Position numbers and translations under genes: made by a program. A DNA stretch of 54,469 nt from Candidatus Kaiserbacteria bacterium (GTDB lineage Bacteria; Patescibacteriota; Minisyncoccia; Phycocordibacterales; JABAAK01). Shown here piece after piece: positions 16,352 to 24,740 of the stretch. Where the stretch lies: contig JAPPJI010000002.1 in assembly GCA_028820405.1 (NCBI GenBank), positions 1 through 54,469 of the forward strand, given 5' to 3'. Positions within the stretch are counted from its first letter, which is position 1. Every line of letters starts with the position of its first letter. Under the pieces are notes generated by a model that was given only the letters and a program-made list of their open reading frames with translations, had not been told where the DNA came from and made no database searches.

Positions 16352-17524
16352 TCACCGATTACCCTTTGCCCGATTGTGTGTTTTACAGAGCATCTGACAG
16401 TTACCAATTGATGTTGGCCCACCCTTAGCCCACGCCGATACATGATCTGCTTCCATGTCAGAAAAATTCCAAATTTTTCTTTTATTAGCCTCATGTCCGA
16501 TAGCGCAGTGTGGACAATTTGATTCATCCTCCGTCTTTGCATTCTCTGTTTGTTTTTTATAAATTGATTTCTTGGTTGCATCATCAAACACACGAATATT
16601 AAGTAACCTTGTATCCGCTGATCCGCCAAGAATATACTCAAAAATACCCTTGCGACTTTCAATGCGGGGATCAGCATATAATTTTTGAACCTCCTTTGAT
16701 ACTTTATCAGGATTATAGGACTTATCATGATACTCTTCATACAGCCGACCCCACTCTAATCCACGCATCTCATCCTCTACATCACTGAATACACTTGATA
16801 CCCAATCAATCACACTGTTAAAATAATTTTTTAATTCATCAATATTTTCGTCATAGCGGTGACTACTCATGTAGTTGTCAATATTTCCTTTACTCACCCA
16901 CTCTAAGGCTTTTTCTAAGAATGCTTGCCGTCCCACTTCGCCCCTTATATACGCACTCCATTTTTTGACGTTGGCATTTTGGCTGTTACTGAACTCCTCC
17001 TTGCATCTTGTAACAAACGGTCCAGAATAAATTGCATTTAGCAACTCTTGTTCATTTAGTGGCACACCGGCGATGTTTATAGTTTTGAACCATTCCTTTA
17101 CCTCACCCTCCTCGCCTTCACACTCATAAATGGTCAAAGGTGTCTTTAAGATTTTATTCTGCTTTTCTTCTGTCATGCTGGTGAAATACTGTTCCATTCC
17201 GTTTTCGTCTTTTACGGCAAACTTATCAGTTATAAATCGACCAAGACTGGTAATTCTCTGCTGCCCATCCAGTACCTCAAATTCATTCTCAGAAATCTTG
17301 TTAAAGTAAATCAACCCTATCGGGTAACCTTTTAGGATTGAATCAATAACAGCAATTTCTTTTTTACCATCATCAATGAAAGCGTAAATATAGTTACGTT
17401 GATATTCCGGTTGAATCGTTAGTTTGCCATCAAGACCAAATAGCCCTTTTTCTTCAAGCTCGTTGTAAACAAACCCTTCGCAAACATCTTCAATAGTGAT
17501 ATTAGTTTTCAATATTGTTTCCAT
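16352..17524 (-). CDS. DUF262-HNH endonuclease-like protein
   Basis: 390 residues. The N-terminal DUF262 (ParB/GmrS-like NTP-dependent) domain shows [11 protein letters not shown] and the diagnostic [12 protein letters not shown] (about 90). The C-terminus is an HNH zinc domain: CPHC, an ADH in [13 protein letters not shown], then [13 protein letters not shown]262 proteins with HNH nucleases (GmrSD, SspE, BrxU types) are DNA-restriction enzymes. It starts 1 nt after the stop of the EcoRI-type methyltransferase, so the pair is translationally coupled and probably forms a restriction-modification system. The METILK start at 17524 is preferred over upstream methionines inside the methyltransferase gene. 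Confidence 0.85.
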   Translation of the reverse strand: METILKTNITIEDVCEGFVYNELEEKGLFGLDGKLTIQPEYQRNYIYAFIDDGKKEIAVIDSILKGYPIGLIYFNKISENEFEVLDGQQRITSLGRFITDKFAVKDENGMEQYFTSMTEEKQNKILKTPLTIYECEGEEGEVKEWFKTINIAGVPLNEQELLNAIYSGPFVTRCKEEFSNSQNANVKKWSAYIRGEVGRQAFLEKALEWVSKGNIDNYMSSHRYDENIDELKNYFNSVIDWVSSVFSDVEDEMRGLEWGRLYEEYHDKSYNPDKVSKEVQKLYADPRIESRKGIFEYILGGSADTRLLNIRVFDDATKKSIYKKQTENAKTEDESNCPHCAIGHEANKRKIWNFSDMEADHVSAWAKGGPTSIGNCQMLCKTHNRAKGNR

Positions 17525-17525
17525 G

Positions 17526-18671
17526 TTATTTTTTCTTGTGTCTGATAAAAATTCTTTTGTACGCCATCTTTGCAATGCCATCTTCGTAGTAACCGGCTGT
17601 CGGATTGCCTTCCTTGTATGACCCCGTGCCGCCAGATTTATAATAATCATTAACAAATCTTTTTGTTAAACCTGGTGTTCTTTTGAATTTATCATCAACA
17701 AGACCATTATCACTTGTTCCTAAAATTTCAAACTGTTCAGGATTATATTTATCAAGAAAGGAAACTGGCACTCCCATCACACCCTTGTAATCACTAGGGA
17801 TATTTTTTACTGGGCATACTTCTATCGCATTGTAATTATCATATTCTATAAAAGGCTTTTGGGTTGCAAACTTTATAACATCAGCCTCAGTCATAAGTGG
17901 TAACGGCTGATGACGGCGTCCATGGTCAAGATTAGTAAACCATCCAGTGTTCCCCATTTTAGTATATCTCTTACCGTCTTCACCAACAAACACGTTTTCT
18001 TGTTCATAAGAATCAGGTACTTGATAGATTTTTTGACCGCTATCTGTACCAAGCCACATTTTATTTTCTTTAATTAGCGGAAATACTTCTTTATAGGTAA
18101 TTGCGTTCATGTTGCCAATGATCAAAAACTTCTTGCCGTGCTCAACAAGTTGTTTTATATATTCACTAAATAAACTAAATGGCGGGTTGGTGACTATCAC
18201 GTCCGACTGTTCTAATAATTCAATGCACTCATTGCTTCTAAAGTCACCGTCACCCTTAAGGAGTTCAGAGGTATTAGCATCATTCTTTAACAGCCACCCT
18301 ACATCTACCAAATTAACCGCACCGTCCTTATTTACATCTTTGACCTCACTTATTTTAAGTTTGAACGGTTTTCTATTTTCCGGCTTTAATCCTTCAATTT
18401 GTTTCAACGGTAATTGTTCCCCAGCAATAGGAGAACTCACGTAACAAGTGGTGATAATTTTCTTTAGTCCGAGCCTGTTGAAGTTTAAGGCGAAATACTT
18501 AAAGAAGTTACTCTCATATGGATCATCGCAGTTACAGTACACGATCTTGTTACGAAATACATCAGGGTTGTACTCCAGATATGCTTCAACCTCTTTCTGA
18601 ATATCACCATATTGGGTATAAAACTCATCATTTTTTACCCGTTTTGCGTTTATAAGGGTCTCGTTTGCCAT
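17526..18671 (-). CDS. EcoRI-type adenine-specific DNA methyltransferase
   Basis: 381 residues of the EcoRI methylase family (PF13651 pattern). It has the N-terminal [19 protein letters not shown], a [15 protein letters not shown] block and the catalytic motif [16 protein letters not shown] (about 150-165, NPPF). It should methylate adenine in a specific site and protect host DNA from the coupled DUF262-HNH protein. Base composition is clearly AT-richer than the flanking housekeeping genes, consistent with horizontal transfer. A TAACAT-like box lies about 9 nt upstream of the ATG. Confidence 0.88.
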   Translation of the reverse strand: MANETLINAKRVKNDEFYTQYGDIQKEVEAYLEYNPDVFRNKIVYCNCDDPYESNFFKYFALNFNRLGLKKIITTCYVSSPIAGEQLPLKQIEGLKPENRKPFKLKISEVKDVNKDGAVNLVDVGWLLKNDANTSELLKGDGDFRSNECIELLEQSDVIVTNPPFSLFSEYIKQLVEHGKKFLIIGNMNAITYKEVFPLIKENKMWLGTDSGQKIYQVPDSYEQENVFVGEDGKRYTKMGNTGWFTNLDHGRRHQPLPLMTEADVIKFATQKPFIEYDNYNAIEVCPVKNIPSDYKGVMGVPVSFLDKYNPEQFEILGTSDNGLVDDKFKRTPGLTKRFVNDYYKSGGTGSYKEGNPTAGYYEDGIAKMAYKRIFIRHKKK

Positions 18672-18865
18672 AACTACAAAATGTTACCCCCCTGTGACTG
18701 CCATACACATATAAGTATAAAGGTCGTTTTGCGATACGAGACTCTTCACAGGGAAAAGTGGTGGCCAACTGGTGACTTCTTCACCAAATAAATACTATAG
18801 ACAAATACTCAACGGAGTGGTGATATCCCTTTACACAGAAAAGTCATGCCTTGTATGATAAAGAA

Positions 18866-19156
18866 ATGAAGCCAATACCTTTATTTGACAGAAAGGGCAT
18901 GGAAGATATGTGGCAGGAAATAGATAAACAGATGGACAAACAAGACATTGCTACCATTGATACAGAGGACTACATCACCCCAACAGGGCACCGTCATGCC
19001 GTTGAAAGAGAAAACAACTTGTTAGACATTTTCCAAGAAGAAGGGATAAGAGAAATTACTATCGAGCAAAAGGTTCAAGGAGGAATAGACGTTGAGATAC
19101 AACCTGAGTCATTCCCTCAAGAAAAAAGGTTCGGTTCAAATATGTGTCGAGGGTAG
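18866..19156 (+). CDS. unknown acidic protein of the island
   Basis: 96 residues from the ATG at 18866, where a TATGAT box ends exactly 6 nt upstream. Charged and Gln/Glu/Asp-rich with no membrane segment and no family recognised. Its end overlaps the GTG start of the next gene by 13 nt. It is divergent from the methyltransferase across about 190 bp. Could be a regulator or a partner of the membrane protein that follows. Confidence 0.55.
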   Translation: MKPIPLFDRKGMEDMWQEIDKQMDKQDIATIDTEDYITPTGHRHAVERENNLLDIFQEEGIREITIEQKVQGGIDVEIQPESFPQEKRFGSNMCRG

Positions 19157-19944
19157 ATTTTTCTTTGAAGCCAAAGAGAAAGATAGAGATTGCATCTTTG
19201 TCAATCTATTCAGATGCCCGACAAAACGACGAAGAGATGGTAATGTGTCTTGAAAACATGGTAATAGACTCCCTTACGTTTAGTGATCTTGTTGGGGGCG
19301 AAACAGTGATAAATTTTAGTGTTCTACTGAAGAACGTAGAGATAAAACAGGAATCCTTTATACAAGAAGGGACAGGAAAACTGAGAGGGAGGAGTCAAAT
19401 AAAGGCATGGGAAAACATAATAAAAAATATTAACAACATTAACATACAAGGAAACATCTCATTCTCGCACAACCTGGATACAGACTACGAAGTCTGTGAA
19501 TACCTGTATCGATATTTTAAAAAAGAAGGGCGATTACAACTAGCGGAAACGCTTCACAGGAATATGCTGGAAAAGTACAAAAAGATAAAATCAACCTCAT
19601 ACAGCGATAAGGTTATTTTGTGGAGTCGATACCATTTATCTGACCACCAAACAAGCATATTTCTCCCAATCCTCTGGATAGCCTTCATTTGGACCATGCT
19701 GCTTACTATTTCTTTTCACTGCTCAGAATACTTTCCATCAGGAGATCTGTTCGGATTAATGCTTCCATGGTCTATTGTCGCTGATCCAGTACCAACACCG
19801 AAGCAATTCCAAGACAGCACTCTAATTTCATTTTCAATTGAAACAATATACTTGCTAATAAGGATTTTCTCAGCGGTGTGTTATTTCCAAATCCTAATGA
19901 TGTTAAAAAAGTTTGCATTCAAAGAGCAACATGCTCGTGTGTGA
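19144..19944 (+). CDS. unknown membrane protein of the island
   Basis: 266 residues beginning with GTG. Residues 1-90 alternate hydrophobic and polar residues (beta-rich), 100-155 are helical, and the C-terminal third has two or three membrane segments (SIFLPILWIAFIWTMLLTIS; ETIYLLIRIFSAVCYFQI), ending with a basic helix (LMMLKKFAFK). The general plan, soluble N-domain then ion-channel-like C-terminal helices, is seen in some defence effectors, but no family is identified. It overlaps the preceding gene by 13 nt. Confidence 0.6.
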   Translation: MSRVDFSLKPKRKIEIASLSIYSDARQNDEEMVMCLENMVIDSLTFSDLVGGETVINFSVLLKNVEIKQESFIQEGTGKLRGRSQIKAWENIIKNINNINIQGNISFSHNLDTDYEVCEYLYRYFKKEGRLQLAETLHRNMLEKYKKIKSTSYSDKVILWSRYHLSDHQTSIFLPILWIAFIWTMLLTISFHCSEYFPSGDLFGLMLPWSIVADPVPTPKQFQDSTLISFSIETIYLLIRIFSAVCYFQILMMLKKFAFKEQHARV

Positions 19945-20286
19945 GAACCGACAACAAATCTGCAATTTGGATAGACATCAAAATAAGTACTGTACTTCTG
20001 TTTTGCTTCACACCCTTCACCGCCAAAAGATTCTTTTCCTTTCCCCCGTACGAGCCAACGACGAGCACGCGGGTTCAGGCGGAGGAGGAATTGAAAAAGA
20101 ATCTGCAGGCGGTGATTGAAACTGCAGAGGGTTTACTGGGGTCTCGGGGCGGATTATGTTGTTTTGAGTTGTCATGTGGGTCGAGCGTGGGAAAGGTCTT
20201 CAAATTGTCGTTTGAGTTCAGATGCAATCACTTGAGACCACCTTACAAAACAACGTAGTTATACATTTGTTCACCACCCTCACCTC
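19945..20286. other. gene-free end of island with a possible gene remnant
   Basis: No intact gene. Between about 20035 and 20150 the base composition shifts to GC-rich and one + frame reads like protein (EEELKKNLQAVIETAEGLLG) with no start or end of its own. It is probably the remnant of a decayed gene. The right inverted-repeat arm follows. Confidence 0.45.
20211..20241 (-). repeat. right arm of 31-nt imperfect inverted repeat
   Basis: Pairs with 16006-16036 in inverted orientation (27 of 31 identical). It marks the right boundary of the AT-rich island. Confidence 0.75.
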
Positions 20287-20326
20287 AAGAAAAAACTCCC
20301 CTTGGAAATATATTACCAAGGGGAGT
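20287..20326 (-). terminator. intrinsic terminator
   Basis: On the minus strand ACTCCCCTTGG and CCAAGGGGAGT form an 11-bp stem with a 10-nt loop, followed by TTTTTTC. It closes the transcript of the small membrane protein genes at 20332-21098. Confidence 0.9.
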
Positions 20327-20331
20327 CACGC

Positions 20332-20721
20332 CTAGTTCTTGTCTGAACTGGTTGCTGTAGATATAACCCTGGTTATCAATCGAGGAAAGATCCACAGGGC
20401 AACCACATGAAGGAACGGGGATATCATACTGACAAGGAAAATCTTAGAGAGGACTTTCTCTTGCTCTGTGGGATTATCCTCATAGGTAGAGGATGTTATG
20501 ATATCGATAGTTCTGTCAATTTCCTCAACAAGAGTAACCGCCAAGACAAACTGATGCGCCATAAGAGGAAGCCACACAAACAGCAGTGCACGGCGGAAAG
20601 TTTTTGCCATTTTCTCTTCTATCGGCCCATTACTTGATGCCAAAATTGAGAAAAAAGCAACAGCAATTGCCAAAGTAACATACAGTGGCATGGGTGCATA
20701 TGGCAAATCTAGCAGATCCAC
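20332..20721 (-). CDS. small three-helix membrane protein
   Basis: 129 residues from a GTG at 20721 with GGGAGGA upstream. About three membrane segments (near 13-30, 43-64 and 95-118) with a charged loop (EEIDRTIDIITSSTYEDNPTE) between the second and third. No family was recognised. It is the last of three small minus-strand membrane genes, and its stop is 6 bp from the intrinsic terminator. Confidence 0.7.
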   Translation of the reverse strand: MDLLDLPYAPMPLYVTLAIAVAFFSILASSNGPIEEKMAKTFRRALLFVWLPLMAHQFVLAVTLVEEIDRTIDIITSSTYEDNPTEQEKVLSKIFLVSMISPFLHVVALWIFPRLITRVISTATSSDKN

Positions 20722-20764
20722 TTCCTTATTCCTCCCTGTTTTTAAAGGTGGTCATCGATTGAGA

Positions 20765-20935
20765 TTACCCCTCTTCTTCGGTTTTTGCCCCACCCCAATC
20801 CCAAAAACGAAGATAGGGCTGGCGGAAAAAAGGTTTGTGAGGATCTCCCTTCACGATATCAATAGCTACGAGGATAGTAACACCACCTCCAATAACTATA
20901 AAGGTGTAATAAATGACGGAACCCCAAAATGACAT
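20765..20935 (-). CDS. 56-residue single-span membrane protein
   Basis: A short gene with a near-perfect Shine-Dalgarno (AAGGAGGTG, 4 nt before the ATG). One membrane helix (about 4-27, SVIYYTFIVIGGGVTILVAI) is followed by a tail with aromatic and basic residues and an acidic end (KTEEEG). It is 43 bp upstream of the 129-residue membrane protein. No family was recognised. Strong translation signals argue it is real. Confidence 0.7.
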   Translation of the reverse strand: MSFWGSVIYYTFIVIGGGVTILVAIDIVKGDPHKPFFRQPYLRFWDWGGAKTEEEG

Positions 20936-20984
20936 GAGGCACCTCCTTCGTCAGGTTAAGTGTGGTAGACAGGAATGAACATAC

Positions 20985-21098
20985 TCAAAACATCATACAA
21001 TTTTCCATGATTTCCATCAAGTTACTTACTGCCATGATCGTGAGGAGAGCGATAACAATTGCTGACATGGCATACGTCTGACCCGGTGCATAAGACAC
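20985..21098 (-). CDS. possible 37-residue membrane peptide
   Basis: GTG start at 21098 preceded by GAGAGGTAGGGGAG. The peptide is nearly all membrane helix (AMSAIVIALLTIMAVSNLMEIM). It has the same length as the peptide gene at 42183-42296. It is the first member of the short membrane-protein run ending at 20332. No known family. Confidence 0.45.
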   Translation of the reverse strand: MSYAPGQTYAMSAIVIALLTIMAVSNLMEIMENCMMF

Positions 21099-21399
21099 CT
21101 CCCCTACCTCTCCCTCTTATTCAAAATCCTCCATTCTTTTTTCTATAATTTGAACAAGATTTCCGCAAGCATCATCAAAAACAGCCGCTACTATAGCATT
21201 CTCTATTCGTGCTGGTTCCGTGGTGAACACAGTACCGATCGATGCAAGATGCTTATATTCTTTGGTAATGTAATGCTTAATATAACACTTTTTCAGCCCC
21301 CCACCTTTTCACCACCAATTGTGGAAAAGTGGACAAAATTAATATTTTATTATATAATAACACCATACTGATCATTACCCTATTCAAGGAGACTCCAAA
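21099..21399. promoter_or_regulatory. intergenic region with strong + promoter
   Basis: TGGACA (21330-21335) and TATAAT (21353-21358) are separated by 17 bp, a near-consensus sigma-70 promoter for the + gene at 21400. The left part should hold the minus-strand promoter for the small genes, but no clear one was seen. No gene supported. Confidence 0.7.
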
Positions 21400-21627
21400 A
21401 TGAAGGACTCAATTGCCTTACTACTTATTTTCTTCGTGTGCGGGCGGTTCCTCCTGTGGACCCTCACGTACGACGAATGGGCCGACGCAGGAAAGAACAT
21501 TCGTACATTCCTGTTTTGCCCTGCCACAGTTACGGGTCAGAAGACCCAAATGGTTGAAACGGTGATCTTCGCGATCGCTGTCGTGGCACTGTCAGTAGCT
21601 GAGGAACTTGGCTACTGGTCTCTGTAA
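21400..21627 (+). CDS. small two-span membrane protein
   Basis: 75 residues. A membrane helix at the N-terminus (about 5-22), a loop and a second helix (about 53-70) ending in a Glu-Glu. AAGGAG lies 9 nt before the ATG, and the gene has its own promoter (21330-21358) and terminator (21633-21669). It is a complete single-gene unit with signals for strong expression. No family was recognised. Confidence 0.75.
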   Translation: MKDSIALLLIFFVCGRFLLWTLTYDEWADAGKNIRTFLFCPATVTGQKTQMVETVIFAIAVVALSVAEELGYWSL

Positions 21628-21632
21628 TCACA

Positions 21633-21669
21633 AACCCGGACATCCTTACGGTGTCCGGGTTATTTTTTT
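21633..21669 (+). terminator. intrinsic terminator
   Basis: AACCCGGACA and TGTCCGGGTT form a 10-bp stem with a 9-nt loop, followed by ATTTTTTT. It ends the 21400 transcript before tRNA-Arg. Confidence 0.92.
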
Positions 21670-21705
21670 AACAGAATAGTAGGGTTGTGTAATATACTGC
21701 TAACA

Positions 21706-21779
21706 CTCCTCGTAGCTCAGTCGGATAGAGCAACTCCCTTCTAAGGAGGAGGTCGCAGGTTCGAATCCTGCCGAGGAGG
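21706..21779 (+). tRNA. tRNA-Arg (TCT)
   Basis: The acceptor CTCCTCG pairs with CGAGGAG, the anticodon loop is CTTCTAA (TCT, reads AGA/AGG), the T arm is intact, the discriminator is G and no CCA is encoded. TATACT (21693-21698) ends 7 nt before the first base, so there is essentially no 5' leader. Confidence 0.94.
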
Positions 21780-21856
21780 CTTTGATACTTGGTGTGTGTC
21801 ACCTCTTACGATAAGTGGTTATATCTGTGTAATTTTATGGATATAGTACTGATCCA

Positions 21857-22771
21857 TCATCTGTTCCCAATAACCGCTTTTTGTATATATGCAAGTTCGT
21901 TATGATTTTCTACAATTTTTACTGCGGTGGTGTTCTCTAATGTGTGCATCATTGCGTGGTGAACAGAAAGAACTGCGTCTTGAAGTATTTGATTGTCCTC
22001 TAACAAACCAATTGTCAGCCCTATTTCGACACACCTCTTGCGAGAAAGGTGGCGTGTGTGGGATAAACTGACTGAATGATCTCCGATTTCTTTTATTATT
22101 TCTCTAACTTTTTTATCCCTCTCTTCTCTATCCTCAATACCAGAGAGCATGCGATCAGAAAGTCTTTCACGAACAATAGATTCTGCCCAATTCATAGCTT
22201 TTTTACACTCACCAATAAGGGTCGGTGTATACTTTGCTATTATTGGTTGCCAAACAAAGACTTTATTTTGATCAGATTTAATCTCTTTATACGCCTGTTC
22301 AAATTCTTCCAAAACACCGTGTGCGGCAACATGCCCGTAAGATGTCATAAATTGTGGGTCAATCGGTCCGAGACTTGAGTGCTTACCCATTAGTATTTCA
22401 TTTGCTGCACACGCAATCATGGTCCCGCCTGACATCGCCAACTGGGGAACAACTACACGTATATCATCAAACATTGTTATCAGATAATCAATAATTGACT
22501 CGGTCGCCGCTATGTCACCACCCGGTGTATGTAATAACAGATCAAGACCAATCTTACGATCAAGTCCACGAATGGTCGTCATGAAAGCGTTTTTATCAAG
22601 ATCATTGATTCCAAGATTCGACGCACCCTGCTTCTGCAGCCAGCCACTGTAATAAGCGATAACATTTCTCCCGGTGTTTTTATGTAAGAACTTTAAGTGT
22701 TTCCTACGAACAGTATCAAAATTACCGCCACTGTTTTGTATTTCGACTAAGATTTCTGACCAGTCTGCCAT
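21857..22771 (-). CDS. ClpP/SppA-like serine protease (SDH_sah family)
   Basis: 304 residues matching the serine dehydrogenase proteinase family (PF01972), which has the ClpP-crotonase fold. Visible are LLLHTPGGDIAATESI (about 78-93), the nucleophile-serine block LAMSGGTMIACAANEI (about 113-128) and SSLGPIDPQ. There is no signal peptide, so it may act at the cytoplasmic face. A TACAGT box ends 6 nt before the ATG, and the gene overlaps the small upstream gene by 25 nt. Confidence 0.85.
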   Translation of the reverse strand: MADWSEILVEIQNSGGNFDTVRRKHLKFLHKNTGRNVIAYYSGWLQKQGASNLGINDLDKNAFMTTIRGLDRKIGLDLLLHTPGGDIAATESIIDYLITMFDDIRVVVPQLAMSGGTMIACAANEILMGKHSSLGPIDPQFMTSYGHVAAHGVLEEFEQAYKEIKSDQNKVFVWQPIIAKYTPTLIGECKKAMNWAESIVRERLSDRMLSGIEDREERDKKVREIIKEIGDHSVSLSHTRHLSRKRCVEIGLTIGLLEDNQILQDAVLSVHHAMMHTLENTTAVKIVENHNELAYIQKAVIGNR

Positions 22772-22956
22772 GCTGATACTGTAACAAGCCTGCCACTTCC
22801 CTTTGAAGAGTTATCGGTGGTTATCCAATCAGAAGTAATATCACGATCTGAGGTTGGAGCTGGGATAAAATTCCCCCTTCGGTCCATTTTCTCAAAAAAG
22901 TCTTCAATTTCTTTCTGAGAAATCTCATTTTGTTTTTGCGGAGACTTTTTTACCAT
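22747..22956 (-). CDS. small charged protein coupled to the serine protease
   Basis: 69 residues from the ATG at 22956; TATACT (22963-22968) ends exactly 6 nt upstream. Lys/Glu/Asp-rich, no membrane helix (KEIEDFFEKMDRRGNF). Its last 25 bases overlap the start of the protease gene. No family was recognised. An adaptor, inhibitor or regulator of the protease is possible. Confidence 0.65.
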   Translation of the reverse strand: MVKKSPQKQNEISQKEIEDFFEKMDRRGNFIPAPTSDRDITSDWITTDNSSKGSGRLVTVSAWQTGQKS

Positions 22957-23064
22957 ATGCAAAGTATATACTACAGTAGAGCACTTTGGGACAACCCCTC
23001 CTGCCAAGATTAGCAAGATGTTAAAAACCTCACTCGACGTCACATATTCTATGTATAGTGCAAG

Positions 23065-23082
23065 TGTTTACGTAGGTAAACA
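23065..23082. promoter_or_regulatory. operator-like palindrome
   Basis: TGTTTAC-GTAG-GTAAACA, 7-bp perfect arms with a 4-bp spacer. It lies 5 bp after a TATAGT -10 box (23054-23059), near the expected start site of the 23091-24047 transcript. A repressor site or a 5'-end hairpin are both possible. Confidence 0.5.
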
Positions 23083-23090
23083 TATGTCAT

Positions 23091-23450
23091 ATGTATATTT
23101 CAAATAAAACATTAGGAATTCTATTATTCATTACTGCAATTCTTGTGACATGGAACTGGAGCATCGCACTCGTACCGAACGAAATCCTCTGGATCGTTGT
23201 TAACGTACTGTTTGTTGCCTTCCCCATCTTCTACCTCATCAATTGCAGCTGTTCAAGCGATAAGCCTTCGGAGAAAAATGTTGACCCATTCTTCTTCTCA
23301 GCACTCATTTTGATCGCTGTTGGTACTATCTACCAACTTCTCAGCGGAAACTTCGGTGCTGTTGGCGATGTTCTTTGGAGCTACCTTCACGGCTTTAGCG
23401 TACTACTCTACGCGTTTCTCGCCGGAAAGATGCTCGGTTCAAGGAAATAA
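23091..23450 (+). CDS. small four-helix membrane protein
   Basis: 119 residues with about four membrane segments and a polar cytoplasmic loop (SCSSDKPSEKNVD). No family was recognised. It is 9 bp upstream of superoxide dismutase in the same direction, so the two are likely co-transcribed from the promoter with the 23065 palindrome. Confidence 0.65.
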   Translation: MYISNKTLGILLFITAILVTWNWSIALVPNEILWIVVNVLFVAFPIFYLINCSCSSDKPSEKNVDPFFFSALILIAVGTIYQLLSGNFGAVGDVLWSYLHGFSVLLYAFLAGKMLGSRK

Positions 23451-23459
23451 TCCTTCAAC

Positions 23460-24047
23460 ATGGACACATACGAGCCAAAGACATTCTCTGTTCCTGCCAT
23501 TGACGGCATATCAGAGAAAACCATCACGACACATCTTGGCTTGTATGAAGGGTATGTCACCAATCTCAATGCACACTACAAACAACTTGAAGTACTTGGG
23601 ACTGGTGGCGACCCTCTTGTCACCTCCGCCATCAGACGCCGCATTCAATTTGAACTCAGCGGGGTGATAAATCATGAGCAGTATTTCGGAGCCCTTGAGC
23701 ACGGTTCGTCAGATTGCACTGACGGATCTTCTTTTCATACCGCCGTATCGAAACAGTTCGGATCATTTGAATCATTTATTAATCACATCAAGGCAGTCGG
23801 CACATCAATGCGTGGTATCGGCTGGATCATCGCCGTCTATGACAGTAGCCGGTCAACGGTACACACTCTCTGGGTCACCGATCACGAGCTAAGCAATGTC
23901 AATCTTCCCGCATTCCTTGCCGTTGATATGTGGGAACACTCGTACATGATTGACTACGCCCCGAAGGATAAAGGAAAGTACCTTGACGCATACCTTGCGG
24001 CAGTCAACTGGAAATTTGTTGAAGAGCGATTTGCATCTATTCAGTAG
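23460..24047 (+). CDS. sod: Fe/Mn superoxide dismutase
   Basis: 195 residues, dismutating superoxide to oxygen and peroxide. Metal ligands are recognisable: a His in TITTHLGLYEGYV, a His in INHEQYFGAL, and Asp and His in AVDMWEHSYMIDY. Fe or Mn preference cannot be decided by eye. AAGGA lies near the end of the upstream gene. Its stop TAG directly abuts the stop of the convergent gene at 24048. Confidence 0.93.
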   Translation: MDTYEPKTFSVPAIDGISEKTITTHLGLYEGYVTNLNAHYKQLEVLGTGGDPLVTSAIRRRIQFELSGVINHEQYFGALEHGSSDCTDGSSFHTAVSKQFGSFESFINHIKAVGTSMRGIGWIIAVYDSSRSTVHTLWVTDHELSNVNLPAFLAVDMWEHSYMIDYAPKDKGKYLDAYLAAVNWKFVEERFASIQ

Positions 24048-24695
24048 CTACGAGGCAGGAAAGATGGTTGTAGCCGGTGTTTCGAGAGCACGAACACTCG
24101 TCAGTTTTGTTTTTTTCAAGTACATGTCGACGAGAGAAAATCCGACCGCATGAATTGTGTGGGACGGTATTCCTTCCTCTCTGCTCCCGCGAAACCATTT
24201 CTCATATGAAACATCCTTTGCCGCATCATGTCGCATTGCCTGAAGAAAGGTTTGCACTTCTTCCTCGTGAAGGTGCGTATAGTATGGTTTTGGTTTCCGC
24301 CGCGTCATTTCACAGACAAAGTGTGCGGACAGTCCTTCCCCGATCACCTCTTCCCGCAATCCGCAGTCTGCGTCAAGATTCATACACCGAACACGTGCTG
24401 TCGCATAGAGACCGTTGTATAGGTGTTCGGTAAGGTTTGCTGTAATTTCTTTTTTTCCCGCACGACTAAGTGCATCCAGGTTAACAAAAACATAAAATGA
24501 GGATTCATCACAGAGAAATGACTGGAATATCTCACCCGGTTGCACCTTATGGGCATTTGCGGAAAACAGAATTGCACACTCTTCCATACTGAGCACATCC
24601 TGCATAGCCTTATACACCCCCTCAACGACCGACTCTATATACACCCGGTCTTTCTCCGATATCCCGCTGTCTTGCAGAACATGCACAACATACAT
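24048..24695 (-). CDS. DUF2268-like protein lacking the HExxH motif
   Basis: 215 residues resembling predicted zinc-dependent proteases of the DUF2268 group, with a helix where the metal motif should be and a later EEVIGEGLSAHFV block and GFSLVDMYL. At the metal position it reads LTEHLYNGLY, so the HExxH pair is lost. It is probably inactive as a metalloprotease or has another function. The ATG at 24695 has a TATGAT box 9 nt upstream. Family assignment is tentative. Confidence 0.5.
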   Translation of the reverse strand: MYVVHVLQDSGISEKDRVYIESVVEGVYKAMQDVLSMEECAILFSANAHKVQPGEIFQSFLCDESSFYVFVNLDALSRAGKKEITANLTEHLYNGLYATARVRCMNLDADCGLREEVIGEGLSAHFVCEMTRRKPKPYYTHLHEEEVQTFLQAMRHDAAKDVSYEKWFRGSREEGIPSHTIHAVGFSLVDMYLKKTKLTSVRALETPATTIFPAS

Positions 24696-24740
24696 TGCAG
24701 GTCATCATACACGAGATCACTGCCCTAACCAAAAACCTCT

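Noticed and set aside
21150-21371. 73-residue + frame before the 21400 gene
   Set aside because: It spans the sigma-70 promoter, has no ribosome binding site and an odd composition.
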